From positions 34,781-98,780 of the forward strand of contig JAVEQK010000009.1 of assembly GCA_034007705.1 (NCBI GenBank): a stretch of DNA of 64,000 nt, written 5' to 3'. The first letter of the stretch is position 1; each line of letters opens with the position of its first letter. Under the pieces are notes generated by a model, which was given only the letters and a program-made list of their open reading frames with translations, was not told the DNA's origin and did no database searches. Positions 33,124 through 41,033 of this stretch are shown here, one piece after another. This DNA comes from UBA10518 sp022837185. GTDB taxonomy: Bacteria; Desulfobacterota; Desulfobulbia; Desulfobulbales; Desulfobulbaceae. Both the position numbers and the translations under genes were made by a program.

Positions 33124-35058
33124 TCATCGTTTGCCGCCCATCATTTCCTCGCATTCGCCGCGAACCCTCTCCGCGAAATCCTGCGGCGTCATGGCCGGCA
33201 GGTTCTCACCGTTTCTCTTGCGAACGGTGATCGTCCCCTCCTCCTTCTCCCGCTCACCAACGATGAGCATGTAGGGGATTTTCATCAGTTGCGCTTCGCG
33301 GATCTTGTAGTTCAGCTTTTCGTTGCGCAGGTCTTTCTCCACCCTGATGCCCAGCTTGCGCAGTTTTGCGTACACCGCCTCGCAATAGTGGAGCTGGTCG
33401 TCGGTGATGTTCAGAATTCTGGCCTGTTCCGGCGCCAGCCACAGGGGGAAGGCCCCGGTATAATGCTCGATCATGACGCCGACGAACCGTTCCAGGGACC
33501 CCATCAGGGCCCGGTGGATCATGATCGGCTGATGTTCCCGGCCGTCTTCTCCGGTGTAGGTCATCTCAAACCGCTCCGGAAGGTTGAAGTCAACCTGAAT
33601 CGTGGAGCACTGCCAGGAACGGCCCAGCTGATCCTTGATCTTGACGTCGATCTTCGGCCCGTAGAATACCCCCTCACCCGGGTCAAGGCGATACTCGAGG
33701 CCTTTTTTCTCCAGGGCCCGCTTCAGGGCCTCGGTGGCCATAAGCCAGCGGTCTTCACTGCCGACATACTTTTCAGGCCGGGTGGAGAGGTACACGTCAT
33801 ATTGATCAAAACCGAAAGTGTTGAGAATATGCAGGTTGAGATCAAGGATGTTATAAATTTCATCGTCAAGCTGATCGGGCCGGCAGAAGATATGGGCATC
33901 GTCCTGGGTGAATCCGCGCACCCTCATCAGGCCGTGGAGCGCGCCCGTCCGCTCGTAGCGGTAGACGGTGCCCAGTTCGCACCAGCGGATGGGAAATTCC
34001 CGGTAGCTGTGCCGGTGGCTCTTGTACACCCCGATATGAAAGGGGCAGTTCATGGGCTTGAGCTGATACTTGATCTCGTCGATCTCCATGGGCGAATACA
34101 TATTCTCGGCATAGAAATCAAGATGGCCGCTGGTCTTCCAGAGATCCTGCCGGGCGATATGCGGCGTATAGAGCAGTTCGTAGCCATGACGGTAATGCTC
34201 GTCCTTCCAGTAGTCCTCGATCAGTCTGCGCAGCAGGGCACCGCGGGGCTGCCAGAGGATCAGGCCCGGACCGATCTGGTCCTGGATGGTAAAAAGGTCC
34301 AGCTCCCTGCCCAGTTTACGGTGGTCCCTTTTTCTGGCCTCTTCCAGGCGGTGCAGATACTGCCGGAGTTCCTTCTTGTCGAAAAAAGCCGTCCCGTACA
34401 GCCGCTGGAGCATGGGATTCTTCTCATCGCCCCGCCAGTAGGAGCCGGCCACCCGAAGCAGTTTGAATGCCTTGAGCCAGGAACTGTCCGGCAGGTGCGG
34501 GCCGCGGCACAGGTCGACAAACTCTCCCAGTCCGTAGAGGCTGACCGTCTCGGCCTCGATATCCCGCAGCAGCTCAACCTTATAGGTTTCTCCCTGGCGG
34601 TCGAAGAACTCGATGGCCTCCCCGATCCGCATCTCTCTGCGTTCAAAGGGGAGCCGGGCCTCGACTATCCCGGCCATTGCCTGTTCAATCCGGTCGAAAT
34701 CATCCGGGGTGAACGGCTCTTCACGGTCAAAATCATAATAAAAGCCGTCCTCGATGGCCGGACCGATTGCGACTTTCACGTGATCGCCGAATATCCGGCG
34801 CACTGCCAGAGCCATGACATGGGCGGCGCTGTGGCGTAAAATATCCATCCCCTCTTCGGTGTCGGCGGTCACGGGCTCCAGGACGCAGTCCGTCTTCAGG
34901 GGGGTCGACAGGTCGACGGCAGCGCCGTTGACCCTGACGGCGACGGTCTGCTTCCTCACCTTGGCGGAGACCAGTTCCCTGAGCGCTTCACCGGCAGTAA
35001 CGCCCTGTTTGAATGCCCCGGATTCTCCGTCCTGTATCCTGATGGATATATCGGCCAT
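33124..35058 (-). CDS. thrS: Threonyl-tRNA synthetase
   Basis: ThrRS is a class II enzyme. In order: the TGS domain (residues 1-60), the second-additional editing domain with HSAAHVMALAVRRIF and the C-x3-H-type zinc/editing residues (about 75-225; includes DLCRGPHLP), the catalytic core with motif 2 RYERTGALHGLMRVRGFTQDDAHIF, the zinc cysteine in LKPMNCPFH and motif 3 near HRALMGSLERF, and the anticodon domain ending in a lysine-rich tail. Length (644) is normal. The Shine-Dalgarno site is weak. A terminator-like hairpin ends about 9 bases before the start. infC follows within 40 bases. Confidence 0.97.
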   Translation of the reverse strand: MADISIRIQDGESGAFKQGVTAGEALRELVSAKVRKQTVAVRVNGAAVDLSTPLKTDCVLEPVTADTEEGMDILRHSAAHVMALAVRRIFGDHVKVAIGPAIEDGFYYDFDREEPFTPDDFDRIEQAMAGIVEARLPFERREMRIGEAIEFFDRQGETYKVELLRDIEAETVSLYGLGEFVDLCRGPHLPDSSWLKAFKLLRVAGSYWRGDEKNPMLQRLYGTAFFDKKELRQYLHRLEEARKRDHRKLGRELDLFTIQDQIGPGLILWQPRGALLRRLIEDYWKDEHYRHGYELLYTPHIARQDLWKTSGHLDFYAENMYSPMEIDEIKYQLKPMNCPFHIGVYKSHRHSYREFPIRWCELGTVYRYERTGALHGLMRVRGFTQDDAHIFCRPDQLDDEIYNILDLNLHILNTFGFDQYDVYLSTRPEKYVGSEDRWLMATEALKRALEKKGLEYRLDPGEGVFYGPKIDVKIKDQLGRSWQCSTIQVDFNLPERFEMTYTGEDGREHQPIMIHRALMGSLERFVGVMIEHYTGAFPLWLAPEQARILNITDDQLHYCEAVYAKLRKLGIRVEKDLRNEKLNYKIREAQLMKIPYMLIVGEREKEEGTITVRKRNGENLPAMTPQDFAERVRGECEEMMGGKR

Positions 35059-35066
35059 GTCTGCGG

Positions 35067-35123
35067 TAAAAAATAAAGGCTAAAGAGCAAGCGGCATCGT
35101 GGTCCGCATGTCTTTTAGCCTTT
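35067..35123 (-). terminator. Terminator or attenuator between tRNA-Val and thrS
   Basis: The stem AAAGGCTAAA/TTTAGCCTTT (35075-35084 with 35114-35123) contains an inner GCGG/CCGC stem and is followed on the minus strand by ATTTTTTA. It lies just past the tRNA-Val 3' end and immediately before the thrS start, so it both matures the tRNA transcript and could control read-through into thrS. Confidence 0.7.
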
Positions 35124-35128
35124 GAAAA

Positions 35129-35203
35129 TGGTAGGCGCGGGCGGGATTGAACCGCCGACTTCTACCGCGTCAAGGTAGCGCTCTCCCACTGAGCTACGCG
35201 CCT
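35129..35203 (-). tRNA. tRNA-Val (anticodon GAC)
   Basis: A complete cloverleaf: acceptor AGGCGCG/CGCGCCT, D arm GCTC/GAGC, anticodon stem CTACC/GGTAG with GAC, T arm GGCGG-TTCAATC-CCGCC, discriminator A and an encoded CCA (75 bases). It is preceded by its own promoter and followed by a terminator hairpin ahead of thrS. Confidence 0.97.
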
Positions 35204-35264
35204 GCACAAACCTGTTTTGCCCTAAAAATTTCAATAATAAATCAATCATAAAAAAAACTCAAGT

Positions 35265-35293
35265 CAAATACCAGCAACCATCCATCATGTCAA
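35265..35293 (-). promoter_or_regulatory. Sigma-70 promoter of tRNA-Val / thrS
   Basis: On the minus strand a perfect TTGACA (35293-35288) is followed by a 17-base spacer and TATTTG (35270-35265), about 60 bases upstream of the tRNA-Val 5' end. It lies in the A+T-rich gap downstream of recR, with no open frame. Confidence 0.65.
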
Positions 35294-35332
35294 GAAAATT
35301 TGCCCAAAGCGGTCAGGATTCGGCGCTGCCCT

Positions 35333-35950
35333 TTACAACGCTTTTTCTCCGTCCACGGCCCTTCTGCTTTCAATGGCGCGGGCAAGCGTATATTCATCGG
35401 CATATTTGATATCCATCCCCATCGGGATGCCGCAGGCGAGACGGGTCACTTTCACGGGGAAGCGGCGCAGCCGGTCCATGAGATACGACGCGGTCGCCTC
35501 GCCCGGAACAGTCGAACTGGTTGCAATCAGCACCTCCTGGACGTTTCCGCCGCGCAGGCGTGCGAACAGTTCCTTCATCTTCAATTCATCCGGACCTATC
35601 CCGTCCATGGGCGACAGAACGCCGTGCAGGATATGGTAGACCCCGCGAAAGGCTGCCGTTTTCTCGATGGACATCATGTCCCCCGGCTCCTCGACGACGC
35701 AGAGCAGCGAAGCGTCCCGCCGCGCATCGCTGCAGATGGTGCAAGGATCGGTCTCGGAAAAGGCGAAGCAGCTGCCGCAGAGACATATCGAGCCGTGCAG
35801 GGCCGCAAGGCCTTCGGACAGCTCCAGTGCTTCCGATGAAGGGCGGCGGAGGATGTAGAGGGCAAGCCGGGAAGCGGTTTTTCTGCCGATGCCGGGCAGT
35901 CTGGCAAGATCGGTGATCAGGCGTTCGAGCGCCGGGGGGACGACCTGCAT
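35333..35950 (-). CDS. recR: Recombination protein RecR
   Basis: RecR works with RecF/RecO to load RecA at gaps. The N-terminal helix-hairpin-helix (LARLPGIGRKTASRLALYIL, about residues 13-32), the four-cysteine zinc finger (LCGSCFAFSETDPCTIC, about 57-72) and the Toprim domain with VVEEPGDMMSIEKT and the late SYLMDRLR...VTRLACGIPMG motif are all visible. Length (205) is normal. The start is 2 bases after the ybaB stop, completing dnaX-ybaB-recR, a conserved operon. Confidence 0.96.
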   Translation of the reverse strand: MQVVPPALERLITDLARLPGIGRKTASRLALYILRRPSSEALELSEGLAALHGSICLCGSCFAFSETDPCTICSDARRDASLLCVVEEPGDMMSIEKTAAFRGVYHILHGVLSPMDGIGPDELKMKELFARLRGGNVQEVLIATSSTVPGEATASYLMDRLRRFPVKVTRLACGIPMGMDIKYADEYTLARAIESRRAVDGEKAL

Positions 35951-35952
35951 GG

Positions 35953-36261
35953 TCAGAACAGGCCGGGAATGTTCATGCCGCCGGTCAGCTTGCCGAGTTC
36001 GCTCTGGGCGAGCTGCCTGGCCTTGATCAGCCCGTCATTCACCGCGGCGATGACCAGATCCTGCAGCATCGACACGTCGCCGGGATTGACGACCTGCGCT
36101 TCGATGTGCAGATCGATCAGTTCCAAACGGCCGTTCAGCGTGGCCGTCACCATTCCGCCGCCGGCGGAACCGGTCACCGTTCTGGAGCCGAGCTCCTGCT
36201 GTATATCGCCCAGCCGTTCCTGAAACTGCCGGGCGTGCTTCATTAATTCACTCATATCCAT
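35953..36261 (-). CDS. ybaB: YbaB/EbfC nucleoid-associated protein
   Basis: This 102-residue protein binds DNA as a dimer of beta-alpha units. The N-terminal helix (LMKHARQFQERLGDIQQELGSRTVTGSAGGGMV) and the following strands plus LQDLVIAAVNDGLIKARQLAQSELGKLTGGMNIPGLF are hallmark YbaB/EbfC sequences. It sits between dnaX and recR, as in E. coli. Confidence 0.95.
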   Translation of the reverse strand: MDMSELMKHARQFQERLGDIQQELGSRTVTGSAGGGMVTATLNGRLELIDLHIEAQVVNPGDVSMLQDLVIAAVNDGLIKARQLAQSELGKLTGGMNIPGLF

Positions 36262-36311
36262 GGTACGTCTTCCTTATCTCGCATGGGGTCCTTGAAAGGC
36301 CCGGCCGCAAT

Positions 36312-38144
36312 TCAGGGTTCACCGTCCCCGTCATCCTGCCCGCCGCCCGCCGCTTTGCGGAAGCGCGGACCGACCCGGATGTCACCAACCTCGCCGTTGA
36401 ATATGTCCACCGCCGTCAGGACAAGGGCGTCGTTGGCCAGGGCCTGCCGTTCCTGAAGCGGAGAATTCCCGTTGTCGGGATCAATCTCGCAGGCGTTGGA
36501 ATCCGGCACCTCGAATCTGATCCGGAAATTCTCCTGGAAAAAATCAAGGGCGAATTCGGTGAGCAGTTTTATGTTCTCCCTGTTTTTCAGCAGCCGGCAC
36601 TGCACCGGGTCGCCATAATGAATGACAAGCTCCTCGTCCTCGTGCCGGATATTGGCGGCAACCTGCAGGGCGGAGGCCATCCACGGCTTCCGGTCCCGAA
36701 CGTATTCGACAAATTCGTTCCAATGCCGGCGGACGCTGCGGCGCACCGATTCGTCGGACCGGGTCTGGACCGCTCCCTCCGCCGCCTCCTGTTCCCCGCT
36801 TGACGGCGGCAGGGGCGCATCTCCGTTCTGAACAGCGGCCTGGCCGGTGCTCTCCGCCGGCGCCGGAGCGGACCGCCCCGATCCGTAAGAGGCCTCAGGT
36901 TCGGCTCCCTGCACCTCCCGGGCGGCGGGGGGAACGACCCCTTGTCTCGGGCCGACGGGTTCATGCTCTTCCTCTTCCGCCTCCCCGGCCGCGGCCGGCG
37001 CGACTTCGGCGATTATCCGGTCCAGGCGGCCGAGAATGTCGGTAACCGGAACGACTTCGGCAGCCTGTACCGCTTTGATGAAGGCCATCTCCAGGGCAAA
37101 CCTTGGATTTGATGAAAAACTCGCTTTATCAAGCTGTTCCATCAAAATGTTAAAGACGAGCATTATGGTTTGGGCGGGGTGTCGGCCGGCACCTTCCCGC
37201 GCGGCCGCAAGCAGTTCGTCGGGCAGATCCAGCAATTTTTCGCTGCCCGGGCCGATACCGCAGACAACCAGGGACCTGAACCAGGTCAGCAGGTCGTTGA
37301 TGAACCGCTTGACGTCCATCCCGTATTCATACAGCGTATCGAGGCGGGCCATTGCGTCATCAAGCTTTCCGGCCAACAGGGCCTCCGCTATTTCAGCGAC
37401 CGCCTGGTGGCTGACCAGCCCGAGTATCTCCGTGACATCCCGGGCGGTTACCGTGCTGCCGCAATAGGAAAAAACCTGGTCCAGCAGGCTGAGGCCGTCG
37501 CGGACGCTGCCGCCCGCCTCCCTGACGATCAGTCCCAGGGCGGCGGGTTCGACGGCGACCTTTTCCAGGTCGGCGACGGCCTGGAAATGCGCGGCCAGTT
37601 CGCGGCCGGGCACCCGTTTCAGTTCATACCGCTGGCAGCGTGAAAGGATGGTCACCGGCACCTTGTGCAGCTCGGTGGTGGCAAACATGAAATACACATG
37701 ATCCGGCGGCTCCTCCAGCGTCTTGAGCAGCGCGTTGAACGCCTCGGTCGTCAGCATGTGCACTTCATCGATAATAATGATTTTATACCGGGAAGCGGTG
37801 GGCAGGAAACGGATGTTCTCCTTCAGTTCGCGGATTTCCTGGATGCCGCGATTGGAGGCCCCGTCGATTTCGACCAGGTCGATGCTGCCGCCCGCGTTGA
37901 TTTCGGCGCAGGAGCGACAGCGGTTGCAGGGCTCCGGACCCTGGCGGTCCTCGCAGTTCAGGGCCTTGGCCATGATCCGGGCCAGGGTGGTTTTTCCCAC
38001 GCCGCGGACGCCGCTGAATATCATGGCATGGGCGACGCGGTCATGGGTCAGGGCGTTGCGCAGTGTGCGAACGACTGCCTGCTGGCCGACGACTTCGTCA
38101 AAGCTTCGGGGACGGGATTTTCTGGCAAGAACTAGATACGACAA
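36312..38144 (-). CDS. dnaX: DNA polymerase III subunits gamma/tau
   Basis: DnaX is the AAA+ clamp-loader motor. Walker A (GVRGVGKTTLARIMAKALNCE, about residues 46-65), the zinc cysteines (C-x8-C-x2-C-x2-C type, about 65-80), Walker B with EVHML, and sensor motifs (SRCQRYELKR) are present. A central region (about 375-480) is rich in Ala, Pro and Glu and poorly conserved, then a tau-like C-terminal domain follows. I could not identify a programmed-frameshift site. Length (610) is normal. The start follows tRNA-Ser and the SRP RNA; ybaB follows the stop by 50 bases. Confidence 0.95.
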   Translation of the reverse strand: MSYLVLARKSRPRSFDEVVGQQAVVRTLRNALTHDRVAHAMIFSGVRGVGKTTLARIMAKALNCEDRQGPEPCNRCRSCAEINAGGSIDLVEIDGASNRGIQEIRELKENIRFLPTASRYKIIIIDEVHMLTTEAFNALLKTLEEPPDHVYFMFATTELHKVPVTILSRCQRYELKRVPGRELAAHFQAVADLEKVAVEPAALGLIVREAGGSVRDGLSLLDQVFSYCGSTVTARDVTEILGLVSHQAVAEIAEALLAGKLDDAMARLDTLYEYGMDVKRFINDLLTWFRSLVVCGIGPGSEKLLDLPDELLAAAREGAGRHPAQTIMLVFNILMEQLDKASFSSNPRFALEMAFIKAVQAAEVVPVTDILGRLDRIIAEVAPAAAGEAEEEEHEPVGPRQGVVPPAAREVQGAEPEASYGSGRSAPAPAESTGQAAVQNGDAPLPPSSGEQEAAEGAVQTRSDESVRRSVRRHWNEFVEYVRDRKPWMASALQVAANIRHEDEELVIHYGDPVQCRLLKNRENIKLLTEFALDFFQENFRIRFEVPDSNACEIDPDNGNSPLQERQALANDALVLTAVDIFNGEVGDIRVGPRFRKAAGGGQDDGDGEP

Positions 38145-38244
38145 ATTGAATCAACAGTGGTACGTGTTTACGTGTGTCCCAGAATAGAAGAACGGCGACG
38201 TCTGGACAAGGGGAAAATGATCCTGTCCGTGGTCCTGAAAAAAG

Positions 38245-38346
38245 GATAGCCAGGCACCCCTGCGGCACACAAAGAGTTTCACTACCGCTGCTTCCTCCCG
38301 GACCTGACGGAGTTCGTGATTCTTTGTTGCACAGGACCCGGCTATC
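38245..38346 (-). ncRNA. ffs: Bacterial small SRP RNA (4.5S)
   Basis: The conserved apical domain is exact: GTCAGGTCCGGGAGGAAGCAGC-type sequence (around 38283-38304, minus strand) forms the Ffh-binding GGAA tetraloop stem. The ends pair (GATAGCC with GGCTATC) to close a single long hairpin of about 102 bases, and a T run follows. It lies between tRNA-Ser and dnaX. Confidence 0.95.
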
Positions 38347-38364
38347 ACACCTAAGTCAAATTCA

Positions 38365-38450
38365 TGGCGGAGAGGGTGAGATTCGAACTCACGGTACTTG
38401 CGTACACACGCGTTCCAGGCGTGCACCTTAAGCCACTCGGTCACCTCTCC
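38365..38450 (-). tRNA. tRNA-Ser (anticodon GGA)
   Basis: Acceptor stem GGAGAGG/CCTCTCC, anticodon stem CACGC/GCGTG with loop carrying GGA, a long variable arm, T arm with GTTCGAAT, discriminator G and encoded CCA (86 bases). It is 18 bases upstream of the SRP RNA on the same strand. Confidence 0.96.
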
Positions 38451-38542
38451 ATTGAGCGTCTTTGAGGAAAAAGGACCGGTGCCCGGAGACAGCCTCCCTC
38501 ACCTCTTCGCAAGAGGTCGAAATATAATCGATCTGTTCCTTT

Positions 38543-39016
38543 TTACAAGTCTAAAATATTTTGGCGCCGCTTTTGAAAAAATTCCTTCAGGATGCGGCCG
38601 CACTCCTCGGCAAGAATGCCGCCCGTAACCTGCAGAACATGATTCAGCCGCCCGTCGCTGCCAATCCGGTACCGCGATACAATGGCGCCGGTCTTCGGAT
38701 CGGCCGCGCCGAACACCAGACGGCGCACCCGCGCATGAACCATGGCGGCGGCGCACATGGCGCACGGCTCCAGCGTCACATACATGGTCGTGCCGGGCAG
38801 ACGGTAATTGGCGACCCGGACAGCCGCCTGCCGCAATACCCTGATTTCCGCATGCCCCGTCGGATCATTGGCGGCCACGGTCAGGTTGCCGGCCCCGGCG
38901 AGAATATTCCCGCCGGAATCAACCAGCAGCGCTCCGACCGGCACCTCCTCCAGTCCGGCCGACTCCCCGGCCAGTTGGAGGGCCTGCCGCATGAATCGTT
39001 CATCATCCATGACCAT
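38543..39016 (-). CDS. tadA: tRNA-specific adenosine deaminase
   Basis: TadA converts A34 to inosine in tRNA-Arg. The zinc site HAE (DPTGHAEIRVLRQ, about residues 54-56) and PCAMC (LEPCAMCAAAM, about 84-88) with the nearby FGAADPKTGA segment are typical. The start ATG at 39016 follows AGGAAGA-type sequence 7 bases upstream; an ATG 6 bases later is an alternative, and a longer reading to 39061 is less likely. About 157 residues, normal length. It has its own transcription unit, upstream of tRNA-Ser. Confidence 0.95.
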   Translation of the reverse strand: MVMDDERFMRQALQLAGESAGLEEVPVGALLVDSGGNILAGAGNLTVAANDPTGHAEIRVLRQAAVRVANYRLPGTTMYVTLEPCAMCAAAMVHARVRRLVFGAADPKTGAIVSRYRIGSDGRLNHVLQVTGGILAEECGRILKEFFQKRRQNILDL

Positions 39017-39218
39017 CGTTTCTTCCGGGCTCCGTCCCCGCAGCATTCCAGGCGCGCACAAATCAAATCACCAGGCGGTCATGGCGGCCGCGTTGCCCCG
39101 GGACCTGTTTTTCTTCATTGAAAACAGCCGAAATCGGCGGCTCGCCCTTTACATTTCAACCCCACCGGATATAATTACAAAATAGAAATTAAACGAACAA
39201 AATTGCAATCATCACCAG

Positions 39219-40601
39219 GTGGCCATGCAATCCATACCGGTCCCCAAATACTCGATCATCGTCTACGCCTTTCCCGAAGAGAGAAAACCGTGCATCGCCG
39301 CAGCGCTGGGGACCGAGGCGAACCTCACTTTCATCCCCAACGCGAAATCGCTGCAACAGGAACTGAAAAAAAATCATTTTGACGTCATCGTCATGCACTT
39401 CACCCCCGACGATCCGTCAATCTTTGATCTCCTCGCCCAGGCCCGGAATCTGCTTCCCTTCTCTCCCGTCATCATGGCCGGCAGCTCGGAGAAAGCCGAA
39501 TATATCGTTGAAGCGATGAAGCTCGGGGCCTGCGATTTCGTCACTCTGCCCATTTCGACCGCCAGAATGGAGCTGGTCGTCCGGCGGGCCATCAAGGAGC
39601 GGGAGCTGCGCAACGAAATTGATTATCTGCGGGGCCGGCAGGACATCATTTACGACTTCAACATGATCGTCGCCGAAAGCCCCTCCATCAAAAAAGTGAT
39701 CAGGAGCCTGAAAAAATTCGCCCACACCGATTCAACGATCCTGATAACCGGTGATACGGGAACCGGCAAGAGTTTTCTCTCCGGCTCCATCCATTACAAC
39801 AGCCCGCGCCGCCACAAGCCTTTCATCAAGATCAACTGTGTCAATATCCCCGAAACCTTGCTGGAGAGCGAGCTTTTCGGTCATGAAAAAGGGGCTTTCA
39901 CCGGCGCGGAGAAACTCCGAATCGGCCGCTTCGAGCAGGCCAACGGCGGCACCATCTTCCTGGACGAGATAGGCGAAATCAGCATGGAGATTCAGACCAA
40001 GCTGCTTCGCGTCCTGGAGGAAAAATCCTTTGAACGGGTCGGCGGCAACAAGACCATCAGCGTCGATGTCAGGGTCATTGCCGCCACCAACAAGGACCTG
40101 CATCAACAGATTGCCGAGGGCAAATTCCGGGAGGACCTCTTTTACCGGATCAACGTCCTGCCTGTCCACCTGCCTCCCCTGAGGGAAAGGCCGGACTGCA
40201 TCGAACCGCTTTCCATGGCGCTGCTGCGAAAAGGATGCGCCACCCTGAGAAAGAGGATCAACACCTTCACCCCCATGGCCATGGAGATCATCAGGAACTA
40301 TGACTGGCCGGGAAACATCAGGCAGCTGACCAACACCATCGAACGGGCGATTATTCTGGAGGAAAGGGAGGCCATCCATCCCGAAAGCATTTCCATCCCC
40401 AATTTTCACGCCCCCACCATTCCCACCAGATCCTTCGAGCCGCTCGCCGCGCATGAGAAGGAACTGATTCTCAAGTCCCTGAAGGACAATCTGTGGGTTC
40501 AGAAAAATGCCGCCCGCCAGCTTGGCATCAGCCCCAGGGCCTTGAACTACAAGATCAGAAAATTCGGCATTACCCACGCCAACTGGCGCATAAACCGCTG
40601 A
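39219..40601 (+). CDS. Sigma-54 activator with degenerate receiver domain
   Basis: This is a 460-residue NtrC-type protein: a receiver-like N-terminal domain (about residues 10-125), an AAA+ domain (about 150-385) with Walker A GDTGTGKS and GAFTGA, and a C-terminal Fis-type HTH (about 415-455). In the receiver part the phosphate-accepting Asp after DVIVM is replaced by His (residue 60), and the acidic pocket is not typical, so classical phosphorylation is unlikely. It should still activate sigma-54 promoters through GAFTGA. The start at 39219 is GTG; an ATG at 39225 is equally likely. No kinase gene is nearby. It is divergent from tadA. Confidence 0.9.
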   Translation: MAMQSIPVPKYSIIVYAFPEERKPCIAAALGTEANLTFIPNAKSLQQELKKNHFDVIVMHFTPDDPSIFDLLAQARNLLPFSPVIMAGSSEKAEYIVEAMKLGACDFVTLPISTARMELVVRRAIKERELRNEIDYLRGRQDIIYDFNMIVAESPSIKKVIRSLKKFAHTDSTILITGDTGTGKSFLSGSIHYNSPRRHKPFIKINCVNIPETLLESELFGHEKGAFTGAEKLRIGRFEQANGGTIFLDEIGEISMEIQTKLLRVLEEKSFERVGGNKTISVDVRVIAATNKDLHQQIAEGKFREDLFYRINVLPVHLPPLRERPDCIEPLSMALLRKGCATLRKRINTFTPMAMEIIRNYDWPGNIRQLTNTIERAIILEEREAIHPESISIPNFHAPTIPTRSFEPLAAHEKELILKSLKDNLWVQKNAARQLGISPRALNYKIRKFGITHANWRINR

Positions 40602-40625
40602 GACGAGGGGGATGGCTGCCGGGCC

Positions 40626-40928
40626 CTACTTTTCCGGCGGCGCCCCGTACCGCTCCTCAAAACTCCGGTAGTATCGGCGGCCGGTTTCCGTCTTGTCCTG
40701 CTCCTGGGACAATTGTCGGTCAATGGTGCCCGGAAGGGAAAAAAGGTCCCTGCCCGTGATCAACTCGTATCCGGCCCCCAGGATGAACAGAACGGCAACC
40801 AGGACCGCGGCCTTCTTCAGGCCCTCGGCAAATTTTTCACTGAAATAGCACAAAACACCGCACAGCGCGACTCCGCCGGCAAGATACAACCAATGGGCGG
40901 CCAGAAAACCGGGCAAGGTCTGCAACAT
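40626..40928 (-). CDS. Small membrane protein, unknown function
   Basis: The product of about 100 residues has two hydrophobic segments (about residues 10-27 and 35-55) and a charged, tyrosine-containing C-terminal half (TGRRYYRSFEERYGAPPEK). No family is recognised. The ATG at 40928 has a GAGGGGGGAAG site 3-8 bases upstream, so longer readings are unlikely. It converges with the sigma-54 activator and lies upstream of nothing else on its strand. Confidence 0.55.
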   Translation of the reverse strand: MLQTLPGFLAAHWLYLAGGVALCGVLCYFSEKFAEGLKKAAVLVAVLFILGAGYELITGRDLFSLPGTIDRQLSQEQDKTETGRRYYRSFEERYGAPPEK

Positions 40929-41033
40929 CGTCTTCCCCCCTCGGGCTCCCTTCCCGGGGCCCCCGTGTTCATGTGGTACGCCGCCGGGGCCGGACACGGT
41001 CAAGTGCCGTCGCTTGCCCCCGTGATCCGGCCC

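Noticed and set aside
33289..34839. 516-codon open frame opposite thrS
   Set aside because: Shadow of thrS caused by high G+C; no ribosome binding site or domain.
35059..35128. T-box riboswitch in front of thrS
   Set aside because: The leader is too short and lacks the T-box and specifier loop; the structure is a plain terminator hairpin.
36312..38144. Programmed frameshift producing a gamma form of DnaX
   Set aside because: I saw no A-AAA-AAG-type slippery site with a downstream hairpin at the expected place.
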